DNA from: Eledone cirrhosa
Lineage: Eukaryota > Mollusca > Cephalopoda > Octopoda > Eledonidae
Length of the DNA stretch: 64,000 nucleotides
NCBI GenBank assembly: GCA_964016885.1
Contig: OZ024743.1
Coordinates: 162,859,492 to 162,923,491, forward strand
Direction: 5' to 3'
In this document: positions 9,945 through 21,341 of the stretch, one piece after another
How the letters are laid out: each line of letters begins with the position of its first letter
How positions within the stretch are numbered: the first letter of the stretch is position 1
The notes under the pieces: generated by a model
Databases searched by the model: none
Told to the model about the DNA's origin: nothing
What the model saw: the letters and a program-made list of their open reading frames with translations, nothing else
Translations under genes and position numbers: made by a program

Positions 9945-11480
9945 AAAATGGAAACCAGAAAGGCCATTTGGCTGCTTGAGAAAAACCCTGAGGGGAGTTA
10001 CCTCAGACTTAACTCCCCTCCAAACAAGTGCTCTCGTTTTTTCTCCACTATCATGTCAAACTTAGGGAGACAATTTCAGTTGCTATAAAAAAACATTAGC
10101 CAGAAGATCCAAGAAATGTGGGGGAAAGCAAATATCCCTACCTAAACAGAAAAACAAAACATCTGTACTTCAATTGAGAAATTGTTTAAGTATGAAGGAC
10201 TGAAAAAAGAAAAATCAAGGTTGACTGACAAAGGAATTGCAAAGCATGAAATTTAGAAAGGTGATCTTGAGGAAATTTTTGACATTGTAAGCCAGGACAT
10301 TCTTGAATGAAAGGATGTCCCATCTGAAGACAAGACCTTCCTTGAGACACAGCGGGAAGATTGGATGTCTTCATTCCTGGCTGGTGTTGATGTGGAATAT
10401 GAAAGTAAGAAAAAGAAAGCAGGATGAAGAAGTCAAGAAGATGTTTGAGAAAATAGCTCTTGAAAGTTTGTCATCCAACTCGGCTATTGATAAGTCAGCA
10501 CCACTCTGAAAATCACTGCAAAAAAGCTGACTCTCAACGCCCCTCTTGGTGCCATGTGGGAATGGGAGAAACTATCAGTATGATAAGTACTTCTCACATC
10601 GCCATTGCAAACAGTCTTGGTCATGATGTGTCTGAACTTGATTACCCCCTCAACTGTTTATTAAGCAAGAGAAGATGGCTCAAGAAATTAAGATCAGATT
10701 GCAGATTTAGTTACAGGAAAAGGAAAGGGGGAGCTCTTAGCTGTTCCAATTGCAAGAGATGGAACTGAACAAGAAGTTGCAGAAGTCATTTTGAAAGAAA
10801 TTCAATGATTCAAAATTGAGGATAGAATAATTAGTGTCCTTCAACACCACTGCCAATAACATTAGCATGCACCAAGGAACCAATACGAAAATTGAAGCAG
10901 GTCTGAAAAGATACCTCTTGCCACCACCACATTCTTCAACTAGTTTTGAAGAAAGTTTTCAAAATCTTTTTCATATCATCTGGTCCCAGAATCAAAATCT
11001 GTTCAAAAAGTTCCAGGAATGTTATGACTATCAATAAGTCTCATTATCAAACTATTTTGGACAGTGATGAGCATATGGAAGATTTTTACAAGCAAAAAAT
11101 GGAGATGGTTGAATATCTATTAACTGTACTGCTTTCTGGAGATCATCCCCAAGAAGACTATGCCAGAAAAGAAGAAAAGATGTTCCAAAATCTAACAAAA
11201 AAGGGAAAAAAAGGAATGGCTTTCAGCAACAAAGAACTGGGTGACTTTGTTACAGAGAAAAATAACTTTTCCCATCTGCTTGACATTGTCTAAAACAATT
11301 TGGATTTTTTCACTGACGACAATATCAAAGCATCTGTTGATGCTACGAAAGTTGTGAATGACATTGCTGAGTGAAGTATTTGTTTGATAAAGAGGTTTAA
11401 TGGTTTTACAAAGGATAAAAATCAGAAATAGTTCCTCCTAAAAATTGTTGCTTAGCAAAGGAAACTAGTCTCCCAGAAGA
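9945..11480 (+). pseudogene. Decayed copy of an invertebrate multicopy transposase-like gene
   Basis: Conceptual translation in shifting frames gives a long degraded protein: 'IFDIVSQDILE' and 'FLETQREDWMSSFLAGVDVEYESKKK' style text near 10280-10400; 'ISTSHIAIANSLGHDVSEL' (10588-10644); 'TGKGKGELLAVPIARDGTE' near 10715-10770; a DTTASNTG-like block 'NTTANNI' at 10843; and an acidic/Lys C-terminal region to 11293. The order (K-rich N-terminus, helix-turn-helix-like 'ATIAxxLxxDVxEL', 'GKxxRLPVxVSGxG', 'DTTASNTG') matches a widespread, poorly named invertebrate repeat gene that I believe is transposase-derived. Many stops. The family name is uncertain. Confidence 0.4.
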
Positions 11481-11529
11481 CAAAGGGGGCCGTTTCTGGA
11501 AATAAATTTCATTCATAAATCATTTTTTC

Positions 11530-12810
11530 AATTTAATCCCAATATTATTGTGTTTTTAGAACATATTCCTCCTGTTTTATTTTCATTTTATTTCGTTCTG
11601 TTGATTGAATTCAGTAAAGTGAACAGACAGGACAATATACCACAGTCCAGGTCCAAAGGATTGTCGTAAATAAAAAGATGTGAAGGTGTACAACCTCTAA
11701 ATATTATAAACAATGGCATAATTGACACAAGATAATTAAGGATAGTTTGCAAAATGAAACACCCTAATGGGCATGTAAGAGTTGCATGTCAGTCAGCTTG
11801 TGTGCACCTACCGGTAGTCTATAGTTCACATCAACCTCCTCATACTACTGTCATTGGACTGTATAAAAGTACATTATTGCGTTGATGCAAAACCACTATC
11901 TGATTTGCACATATGCATTTAGCAACACACTCACACTCTTTAGCCCAAATGCACCCCCTCTTCCCTCAATATATCAGAATAGATAGGGATGCTGTTCCAC
12001 AGACTAATCGGCATTAGCCTGGCAGTCGGGGTAAATGACCTTAACCACCCACTGGAACTAACCGATAAATACATTAAATAGATTAATCAATGCTTTTATA
12101 ATTATTTTGGAACCAGAGTGGTTGACCAAAGACTGAATTGCCTGAAACCTTTAGGGAACTGACTCTCTTGTACCAACTATTACTACCGCCTTTATAAATC
12201 CCTCTCCCATATCCACTAGAATTGGCACGGATATATGCTTGCCGAACCTCAAGATGTAAACACATCCTCCATGGCAGAATATCAACAAAAACAAACTTTA
12301 TCTTTATTTATATTTACATTTGAACTGCATGTCTGATGAAAATGTATGGAATAATCATTGAATAACGACCTTTCTGTACTTTCAAAATGTGCATAACAGG
12401 ATGACGTTATGGAATAAAACACTGTTGAATATGTGATACCATTTCTTTTCCTTTTGTAAATATTGATACTCCTTCTGACACCATACACGTAATACCGTAT
12501 GACTTCTGCCTGATAACCACATTGTTGGTCGATTGATTGGTCAGTCAACACTGATTATCATAATATAAATACATGTATATAGTTTATATGAAGCATTGTG
12601 AGATATGCAATTAAGACAATTTGGAATGAAGAAAAATACGTTCTAACGTTGAAAAATGAAATATAGAGGAAAACAATTTTGTTTTGTCATTTTTATTTTA
12701 CTGCACTGTAATTCCACTATTATATTTTTTAATATAATACACACACGCACACATACATACATATATAAGCATGGAAGAATGGGCATAAAATGGTGACAAT
12801 GATATATATA
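11530..12810. other. Intronic sequence without recognisable genes
   Basis: AT-rich. No exon, tRNA or transposon protein could be supported on either strand. Short frames at 12083-12852 have no motifs. Confidence 0.4.
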
Positions 12811-12812
12811 TA

Positions 12813-13020
12813 TCATCATCATCATTTTAGGTCCGCTTTTCCCTGCTTGCAAGGGTGGGACAGGAACTGATTCTGGCTTGATTTCTACAGCTGGATGCCC
12901 TTCCTAACACCAACCTCATTTACAGTGAGTGCTGGGTGCTTTTTTTTCCGTGGCGCCTACACGTCCACTTTACAGTGTGGGCTGGGTGCTTTTTTGCCAT
13001 AGCACCTCCACGACCACTTT
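12813..13020 (-). repeat. LINE tail copy, antisense
   Basis: Begins with (CATCAT)n and 'ttttaggtccgcttttccctgcttgcaaggg', then 'acagctggatgcccttcctaacaccaacc', then about two copies of the 46-48 bp 'gtgctgggtgctttttt...ccactttacagtg' unit. It is the reverse complement of the LINE tail. Confidence 0.85.
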
Positions 13021-13029
13021 GCAGTGGAA

Positions 13030-13196
13030 TGACAGGGACCCCAGTCCCATCATCTCACTTCTACAGCTGAGTAAACTGGAGCAATGGGAAATAAAGTGTT
13101 TTGCTCAAGGAAACAACACATCACCTGGTCTGAGAATTGAACTCACAACCTTTCGATTGCAAGGCCAATGCTCTCACCACTAAGCCATGTGCCTCC
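13030..13196 (-). repeat. tRNA-derived SINE, second type
   Basis: The minus strand begins with a tRNA-like head: 'ggaggcacatggcttagtgg' (box A-like), 'gagcattggccttgcaatcg', and box B-like 'aaggttgtgagttcaattctc'. The body includes 'tgagcaaaacactttatttc'. The related copy at 38130-38390 (-) shares the body. Confidence 0.7.
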
Positions 13197-13427
13197 ATAT
13201 ATATATAGGAAAATAGTCAGGACCCTGATGGCTGAGCTCCAGCTGTTTCGACAGCTAGATCCGTGATATATGTATATATATATATATATATATTGTATTT
13301 ATTCTTGTGAATTGTGTATGTACATACATATTACTCTTGTTGCAAAATTAACAAATTCTTATGATTATGTCAATTCAATATTTTACTATTGTAACATTAA
13401 TAATTTTATTATTTTCCCTGTTATTAG

Positions 13428-13467
13428 ATCCCTTCTGCCAGATGTCAGAAACCCACAGTCAAGTATG
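13428..13467 (+). CDS. Gene 1, 40-nt coding exon
   Basis: A very short exon after the acceptor 'ccctgttattag' and before donor 'gtaact'. One base completes the CA carried over from 1024 to give Gln; then SLLPDVRNPQSSM follows and the exon ends in phase 0, matching the phase-0 start at 31031. On its own a 40-nt exon is weak evidence; the exact phase match on both sides is what supports it. Confidence 0.5.
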
Positions 13468-13578
13468 GTAACTATTTTACTTTGCTCCTATTAAAAGAAA
13501 ATGGAAATAGGATATCTTTGAAAAATTATTGATTCTATTTCTCTGATGGAAACCAATCATGACCTTACAAGCTTTACA

Positions 13579-13935
13579 TCATCATCACTGTTTAACATCC
13601 ATTTTCCATGCTTGCATGGGTTAGACAACTGTCGCATGCTAAGGCCAGACCAGTCAGGTGACTAGGTCCTGCTAGTATGCTTTATTTTGGCTTGGTTTTC
13701 AAGGCTCAATGTCCTTCCTAACACCAACCACTTTACAGGGTGTACTGGGTGCTTTTCATTGTGGTACCAGCATTACCACTTTACAGAGTGGAGTGGGTGC
13801 TTTTGGCATGGCACAAGCATTACCACTCTACAGGGTGGATTGGGTGCTTTTGGCATGGCACCAGCATTACCACTTTACAGGATAGACTGGGTGCTTTTGA
13901 CATGGCACCAGCTTTACCTCATTACAGCACTAAGG
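13579..13935 (-). repeat. LINE tail copy with four tandem units, antisense
   Basis: (CAT)n, 'tgtttaacatccattttccatgc', 'tcaatgtccttcctaacaccaacc', then four consecutive 46-52 bp units each containing 'gggtgcttttggcatggca' and 'accactttaca'. The open frames across it (95 and 92 aa) are artefacts of the tandem repeat. Confidence 0.85.
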
Positions 13936-14044
13936 TGTTCAGTGTCCTTGGTCTTGCAAAAGAGTCCCATCTAGCTAAAGATTCATACTACACTTCACTA
14001 ACTACCACCCAAATATAGGAGTGATCATCCATCTCCCATAATCC

Positions 14045-14130
14045 TTACTTTCAATAGAATTACTGGTATTATTTTATTGACTTAGTGATGGATAATATTT
14101 GAACTCAGAACTAGAAGAGCATAAGTGTAT
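14045..14130 (-). repeat. Fragment of tRNA-derived SINE
   Basis: 'tactggtattattttattgac' and 'atttgaactcagaact' match the reverse complement of the SINE body at 425-600. Strongly diverged and truncated. Confidence 0.45.
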
Positions 14131-14164
14131 CATCTTCTATGGGTGAAATAATAACAATAAACAA

Positions 14165-16700
14165 AAGAAAAGGGTTCAGAGAACTCTTGAGCACTGTCAA
14201 AAACATGACAACCTATCTAGTGCTAAAGCCATGATAAATGCACTCAATATAAGTGAAATGCATAACCCCAACCTGTATGAGCACTCAATAGAGTACAGGA
14301 ACATATGTAAGCAAGATGGAGAGAGGGACAGACTCAGCACCTTAGTTTGAGTGGTGATTCTGCCATGCCCTGGAGAGAGAAAGGTGAAAGCATTGCCATA
14401 GAGAATGGTTAGTGACAACCCGCTGCTGCCTTTCTGATTTTATGGAAGAAATTAGCAGTGCAGCGACCAAGGACACCAGAAGTCTCAACAACGAATGGTA
14501 TGGAAAGGAAGCAGTTTGAAAAGCCCCAGTATTTGTTTATCTTCATCTCCCCTGCAATGTGGGTGGTGGTGCCCAGGTTTGCAGCCAAAGCAACAAGGTT
14601 GGGTCACAACACATTGAATCCCAGATTAGAGATTTAACACTCTCGAATGAGAAGAAGGTTATTCCATTGGAGTGCTTATTGCCACGGTCGAGATCAGCTG
14701 GCTCCAGTTGTGACGGCAAGCTGGTTGCATCAAGGCTCCTCTTGATGTTGTCATTCAGTGTGGTGTGTCAGGAGAATTAGCTTGCACTAAATTAGCGTAA
14801 TAGCATGTGCAAGCCAAACTTGTCAACAATAGCCTCAGCCTCTGTGTGTGCAAGCCACACAAATGCCACTGAGGCACTGGGCTACTCCAATGTAAGAGCA
14901 CTCATCATCAAAAAGTGTACCGGTTGATGAGGAGGGAACTGAATTGAGCTGCATGTCACTGTTTGGTTGTGAAGCAGAGCAGAGTCGGGCAAGACAGTGT
15001 TGATCCTAAGAAGACTCAATCCACCTGAAGGAAGACCTGCGTATGATGTCGTCCCAGTTATGTTGGACATGTGTATACTAAGGTACAGCAAGGCCTTCGT
15101 TGCTCCAATCAGCCAGAGCTGACTCTAGTTCCCAGGTCACGTCACATTCTGCTGTCTTGCGGTAGACCTCATTGATGAGGGTCTGGCTGGAGAAAATTGA
15201 GGAGAGCTAGGCTAGGCTACCGGTGTCAGGTCTGAAGTAGCTCAGAGGCCAAAGCCACCATATTTCCCAGGCAGTTTTGCCTGTTACCATTTGGCACTGT
15301 CAAAGCTAACATTGCTTATGAGTTCAGCACAGTGTTGGATGGTGGCATCGATTTCAGTGAGGTGATCTGTGGAAGAGTGACAAGGCACACCATGCAGCAT
15401 GAAGAGGAGTTTAAGGAGGGTGAAGCAGTTGCTCATGAGGAAGAATGCCAAGTGTGCGTCAGTATGCCACAGTCTATCTTTCATCCTCGTCAGGTTTGCA
15501 TGTTTTGTCTCCAGGCACTCTCATATGGCTTCCAGAAGGATTGGAGAGCCGAGCTCCAGTCAGGACAGGCTAGATGCTGAGTACATCATCTTGGAATTCA
15601 GCTACGTTGTAGCTCACATTTTCTACCTCAGGCAGGGTTGATCTCAAGTCCTAAGAGCTTTAGAGCTGGGATGATGTGCTGAAGGTCCTCAACTAAGCCA
15701 CTCAGTGTCGTGTCATCCAGGTACCAGAATTGAAGGATGAGCGGACTGAATGGGCAATGTCATTGACTACCAGAGGAAAGAGGAGCAGGCCATCCTGCTG
15801 GACACCTGTGGCTGAAGTGACTTTGTTGTTAGCAGCCATGAGTGTCCCATAGGAGAGGTGTGCAGGGGGAAGTAGTGAGGGAGAAAGTCTAGTGCTGTTG
15901 AAGGTGTTTACCATGTCCAACTTAATTAGGAGGCAGGGTGACAAAGGAAGCTTGTACTGTATGTAGTGACTAGCAACTGCCTTACATCCACCCTTAACTC
16001 CCACTCTGAGCTGGACAGGGCTTAGTACCTTCCTCAGGTCATCCCTGACTGATCTGCAGGTTATTGACCATAACTCGCTGAAAGACATTGCCCACAGCAA
16101 GTGGACAGATGCTTCTGTCATTCTTCTTCAATGCAGTCTGATTGGCTGAGAAGGGGAGATCTCAGGCATGGCAGGAAAGGTTGGCACGGAGAAGACTGTT
16201 TCTCAGAGCACTAATAGAGCAGAGCAGATGCGCTCCTGCCTCAGGGGAGTGTGGCGAGATTATATCTCTAAGGTGGCCGAGTTGCAGGCCATCTACTTTG
16301 CCATTACAGCTCCCTTGGAAGGATCTCAGGGCAGCTACCATGTTTTCACTGGATGCAGTCAAAGCCATGCCATTGTCCGAGATTTGGAAATCCCTGATAT
16401 GAGCTGAGGAGGTCCAGATGTTTGAAATGGGGAGCGGCTAGGGCATCTGGTGAGGGCCAAAAAACAATGTCACTTGAGGCCAGCATGCGTACTGCAGTAG
16501 AAATATCACCCTCAATTAGCTTGTGATTGACTTGGTCACGGAGCTGTTTTGCACAACAGAGGACTGCATGTGTGGTATCAGTGCAGCATGAGAGAAGCAG
16601 GAGGCTAGTTGGTGAGGGGTTTCAGAAAGAAGTGATGTTGCCTCTAAGCCTCGAAGTCAAAGCAGAGACTGAACACTCCACTGCTATCAGGATTCAAACA
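14165..16700 (-). pseudogene. Decayed copy of the YLDD/RLE-type LINE
   Basis: On the minus strand this is collinear with the better copy at 52060-54830. Matching fragments include LSPVQLRVGVKGGCKAVA and VTSATGVQQDGLLLFPLVVN (16121-15702, against LGVGMSGGCEGATH and VTGVQQGDPLGPLLFAL), HLAFFLMSNCFTLLKLLF (15484-15284, against HSALFLLSNCFAMLKLLY), and LTILYGNAFTFLSPG at 14418 (against LTILRGNAFTILSAG). The conserved GDPLGPL has become DGLLLFPL, and many stops and indels are present. The + strand frames across it are shadows. Confidence 0.75.
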
Positions 16701-16721
16701 AGGAACCTTTATTTCTAATTT

Positions 16722-17150
16722 CATCATCATCGTCATTTAACATTAGTTTTCTCTGCAAGGGTTGGACAGGTTGCCACAGACCAAATCAGTACTTAATCAT
16801 AGCCCCTGATCTTTAAGACTGGCCAAGGGCTGTATCTTGCTCACACATGCTTCCATACTCTACAGAGTGCATTTATCTTGACACCAGCACTAAGTGGGAG
16901 GTGTAATGTCTTTGACACGAGAGACGAGCCCTCTCAGCTCTTCATTTGGAAAGTTTTCTATGGGTGAATGCTCTTCTTATCACCAACCACTTTACAGTAT
17001 GTGCTGGGAGTATTTTATCATGTCAGTTACACTTGAAGGTTCTTTGCACCCTTGATACACCTGAAGAGTCCTCTCAACCCTTTTTTGGCAACTGAATATC
17101 CTTCCTGTCACCAACCACCTTATAGGTGTACCTAATGTGTTTTTTTTATA
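16722..17150 (-). repeat. LINE tail remnant, antisense
   Basis: 'catcatcatcgtcatttaaca' followed by diverged tail with 'aatgctcttcttatcaccaaccactttacag' and 'atccttcctgtcaccaacc'. A variant in which the short tandem unit is replaced by longer ones. Confidence 0.7.
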
Positions 17151-17247
17151 TCAACAATACTAAATAATGTCTATGAGAGATAAACTGCTTGAAACTTGAA
17201 GATAGGAGTTGTAAACATAGTGGAAATGTGAAAATATGAGTATTGTA

Positions 17248-18425
17248 AATCATCATCATTTAATGTCCATTTTCCATGCTTGCATGGGTTAAATGGGTCG
17301 TCCACATCATGAGACAAGTCTGGCCACTTGGCCGTGCCATACCTTGCTCAGACAGAACTGTAAATTTGGCTGGGATTTTTACAGCTGGATGCCCTTCCTA
17401 CCACCCACCACATTTACAGTGTGGTACTGGATAGCACCGTTATAGGGAAAGACAGGCCAGTTGGTTGCGCCACACCCTGCTTACAACGGAACCATAGTTT
17501 GGGAGCTAGGTGGTCCCACTATCGAGCAGCTTTGACCAGTTGGCCATGTCAAACCTTACACACAGTGGAACCGTGTTACTGTAAAGTCTGGCCAGATGGC
17601 CGCACTGTACCTTGCACAATATCGAGACTGTTGCTGTTTTGGCATCTGGGTGGTCCCATTATGAGAGAGGTCTGGCCAGTTGGCTGCACCAAGCCTTACT
17701 CAGTAAGGGGTCATGTTACTGAGTTGTCCCGATATGAACCAAGTCTGGCCTGATGGGTGTGTCGTACCTTGCACATATCGGGACTGTTAATGTATTTTGG
17801 GAACTGGATTGTCCCACTATGAGGGAGGTTGGGCTAGTTGGCTGTGCCAAGCCTTACTCATAAGGGAGCCATGTTACTGGGTAGTCTACCATCAACCACG
17901 TTTACTGTGTGGAGCTGGGTGGCACTGTTATGCACAGGGTCCAGGTCTGAGTTGTCAACACAGGTCTTTTGTCATATGTTGTAGCACCAGAGGTCTGGGT
18001 CCTGTGTCATCTCCGTTGGGAAGTTCAGCTGAGCCAGGTCAGCCTTTATCGTTTCATCCCATGTCTTCCTCTTTTGAGGCATCTTACAACCTCTAGTGCC
18101 CTGCACCTTTTTATACAGCTGTCATCATTCATGCACATCATATGACCACACCACCACAGTCATCTCTCCTGCACACAGCATTTGATCTCTCATATGCCCA
18201 GTTTCGCTCAATTCATTTACACTTTGCTGTACACGCATACAACTATGACACATCTATCTAATCATGCAGGCTTCATTTCTTTCCAATCACCATTGATCCT
18301 TGGCATGCAGTGCCCATGTTTAGCTTCCATGTAGCATTGATGTACTCATACAGCTTGCCTTTTATCTCAAGTGAGAGACCTTTTGTAGCTAGCAACACCA
18401 GTACTTACTTCCCTGAACTTTTATC
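17248..18425 (-). mobile_element. PHD-LINE, 3' part (tail plus reverse transcriptase C-terminus), antisense
   Basis: The (CAT)n terminus at 17248 is followed by the tail with 'acagctggatgcccttcctacc' and several long repeated units ('tctggccagttggc...ccttactca'). From about 17980 to 18425 the minus strand carries degraded reverse transcriptase C-terminal sequence (counterparts of GRPRKTW, RRLRWYGHVM, ERNEACMLRWM, GRLYDAC). No finger remains. It abuts another LINE at 18428, which it seems to interrupt. Confidence 0.75.
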
Positions 18426-18427
18426 AG

Positions 18428-19830
18428 GTCCAGCAGCTGAGTTTGCTCTCATTTCTTCTTAGGCTGATATTACATCTTCCTCCATTATATCTATGTGGTT
18501 GATGGTCGCCATTTCTCCATATAGTGCTGTGACATCAAAGAATTCCCCTGGCTTTTTTATTTGTGTGTGCCTCATTGGGGTGTGAAAACACTTTTGTGCT
18601 GTTCATTCAGTAGCTCACTTATCCCTTTAGGATCCTCAGTCAATGAGCCATTTTTATGGAAAAGTGGGCCAGTCTTGCAGTGTACTGAGGCAGCCTTTTT
18701 TGCAAATTTAAAGACGACCTTAGGGTTTGTTTTAATATTTTCTATGGCCTTGGCTTCTCTCTCTACCCTCTTCTTCTCATGGGAAAGTTTGAGTACAGTT
18801 TCAATTTCAAGCAAACCTGTTTCAGATAGGGTTCTTTCTTGTTCTTCTGTTGTGCATTTAACAGATTTGAGATCTTTGTTCTTCGTCTCATAAGGATTTT
18901 CCTGTCTCTGGGAATAACATTTTTGTGTCTGTTGGCCTTTTTTTCTGAGACAAATTTATGGCATATGGTTTGTATTGTTGTCATGTGTTGTATTGTGGAG
19001 ATGTTGTTGCTCCAGTTTTTCTTCAGGATCTCTTCCTGGATCCTTTTCCAGTTAGCCTTGTAAAAGTTTAGGCTGGATAGATTCGCAGTTCTTCCTATTG
19101 GTTGTGTCTATACTGACTCCCTTGGACCATATATCATTAGTTCTACTATGTTATGATCCAAGAAATTCGTTAGTGTCACCTTTACATTGTGGATGAGCAC
19201 TGCGTTATTTGTAAAGCAGAGATCCAGGACATTCTCACCTCTTGTTGGGAGGAGTACTAATTGTTCCATGAACAGCCTGTTTGTGAGGTCCAGCAGGGAC
19301 TCCATCTGTCTCTGTTCATGTGTTGTCATTCCTGAGAGGAGGTGGCCCTCGGGCCATTTGACCTTGGGTAGGTTAGTATCCCAGCAGCAGTACATTGAGA
19401 CTCTGATCCAGTTCGCCAAGGACTTCTTCCATCTTTCTGAGGCTATCTTCAAACTTACCTGCATGACTAGGGGTGTCTGGTGGCCGATATGTGACACATA
19501 TTACCATTTTAAGTTGCTTTACATGTACTATCAGTATGTCACAGACTGAGTTGGAATGTGTCAACAGTACAATAGGTATGACATCTTCACAGAGGTGCAA
19601 AGCAACTCCACCATGAGTTCTGTCCCTCCTGTCAGTACGAAATACAGCATACTTTGGTATGTTTATTTTCGCATCTGCTATCCTAGTTGTCAGGTGTATT
19701 TCAGTTAATGCCATGCATATTGCTTGATTGCTTATGGCTAAGTCTTTCAGGTAGGGAATTTTACTCATGTTAGTGAATGTCACCAGGCCTCTGACATTCA
19801 ACAGCAGCACTAGTTGACATTTGAGGTGTC
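18428..19830 (-). pseudogene. LINE relic: AP-like endonuclease and start of reverse transcriptase
   Basis: Minus-strand fragments in order. First an endonuclease-type start LLLNVRGLVTFTNM...ISNQAICMALTEIHL, with TEIHL at the catalytic Glu position and DRRDRTHGGVALHL. Then VICVTYRPPDTPSH. After a frameshift follow DTNLPKVKWPEGH (family GDFNxPxIxW) and LPTRGENVLDLCFTNN. Further on are a basic linker and HKNGSLTEDPKGISELLNEQ, with an EEMRANSAAGPD-like segment near 18430-18480 that starts the polymerase. The layout fits an APE-type LINE of the CR1/Jockey group. The rest of the polymerase is missing. Confidence 0.65.
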
Positions 19831-19877
19831 AGCAGCGGCCACCCTGGGTTCCTTGACTGTGGTAGTCTTGAATGTTG

Positions 19878-19910
<33 letters not shown>

Positions 19911-19948
19911 CATGTGTTGTGTGTGTGTGTGTACTCTATATATAATAT
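19878..19948. repeat. (TA)n/(TG)n microsatellite
   Basis: Alternating TA at 19889-19911 flanked by TG repeats, just outside the (CAT)n end of the next LINE. Confidence 0.9.
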
Positions 19949-21318
19949 ATCATCATCATCATCATCATCGTTTTACATCAATTTTTCCACGTTAGCATGA
20001 GTTAGATGGGTTGTTCTGTTGTGAGCAATGCTAGGTCAGGACACCATGGCTTGCACATACAGAACTGATTTTGTTTTGGTTTCTACAGCTGGATGCCCTT
20101 CCTAACACCAACCTCATTTACAGTGAGTACTGGGTGCGTTTTATCGTGTCACCAGCATGATCACTTTACTGTGTGGACTGGGTGCTTTTACTGTGTCACC
20201 AACGCGACCACTTTACAGTATGAGCAGGGTGCTTTTTGTCGTGTCACCAGCACGATCACTTTACAGTGTGGGGTGGGTGCTTTTTGCCGTGTCACCATTA
20301 TGACCACTTTACAATGTGGGCTGGGGTCTTCACTAGATGCATACTTTGTACTGCCCTCGTGGGAGATGTATGGGAGGGTGGGGTGGAGCATACTGTATGT
20401 ATGCTTCAGCTTCAGCCTATGCTTGTGGGGAGTCGGGTCTTCTGTTTCACTGCATAGCGCCAGAGATCTCGGTCCTGTGTCATCACCCTTGAGAGATGCA
20501 ATTGAGCAAGGTCAGCTTTTATCACCTCTTCCCAAGTCTTCCTGGGAAGGCTCCCATCAACTTTGAGCGCTCTGCACCTTTTTATGCAGCTGTCATCCTT
20601 CATATGCATCACATGTCCATAGCAACACAACCTCCTTTCCGACACACAGCATTTGATTCCTCTTATGCCTAGTTTCTCTCTCAGTTTGTTTATGCTTCTC
20701 CGTTCTCGTATATTACTATTACACATCCATTGGAGCATGCAAGCTTCATTTCTTTCCAATCTATGCAAGTTTTCTGCACACAACGGCCATATCTAACTAC
20801 CATGCGGCTTTGCTGTTCGTATGCATGCATCATACAGTCCACCTTTCATTTTGAGGGAAAAGCCTCTTGCAGCTAGTAGTGTTAGTAGCTCCCTGAACTT
20901 CTTCCATCCCATTCTTACACTAGCTACTGTATTTTCAGAATACCCACCTCCGCTGCTAATTTGGTCTCCTATGTAGCAGAAGCTGTCTACTGTTTCTACC
21001 GAGCCATCCCAGAGTTTGGTAGCACTTGTTTCCTGTGGTTATTTGCTGCTTACTGTTTTGGTGCAGCTGCTACATGTAAAGCCTACATTCTTAACTAAGC
21101 TTCCTGAGATCCCACTGCATCTCTTGTGTACCCATAATTTGCATTTGGGACAGAGGGTGGAATTTCCACCTGCACCTTTCCTACATACTAAGCAAAGCCA
21201 TTTCCCTGAGGGGATCAGGGTTCTGTTTTCTCTTCTACTTGCTTGGACCTTAGTCTTTGTCAGGTTGACTTTAAGACCCTTTCTTTCTAGACCCTGTTTC
21301 CATGTTTGGAATTTATAT
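19949..21318 (-). mobile_element. PHD-LINE, 3' half, antisense
   Basis: From right to left on the minus strand: 'ttccaaacatgg' and the start of the frame near 21310; the zinc finger (Cys pairs, then CKLWVHKRC-like sequence, 21240-21060); the 'YIGDQI' region; then 20783-20412 with LERNEACMLQWMCNSNI, INKLREKLGIRGIKC and RRLCCYGHVMHM. The tail at 20400-19949 has four or five 'ctgggtgctttt...cactttac' units and the (CAT)n terminus. Frameshifts make it inactive. Confidence 0.8.
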
Positions 21319-21341
21319 ATATATAGTAAATATATTTATAA

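Noticed and set aside
13687..14018. Two overlapping frames with repeated 'VPALPLYR' peptides
   Set aside because: Antisense translation of tandem units in the LINE tail.
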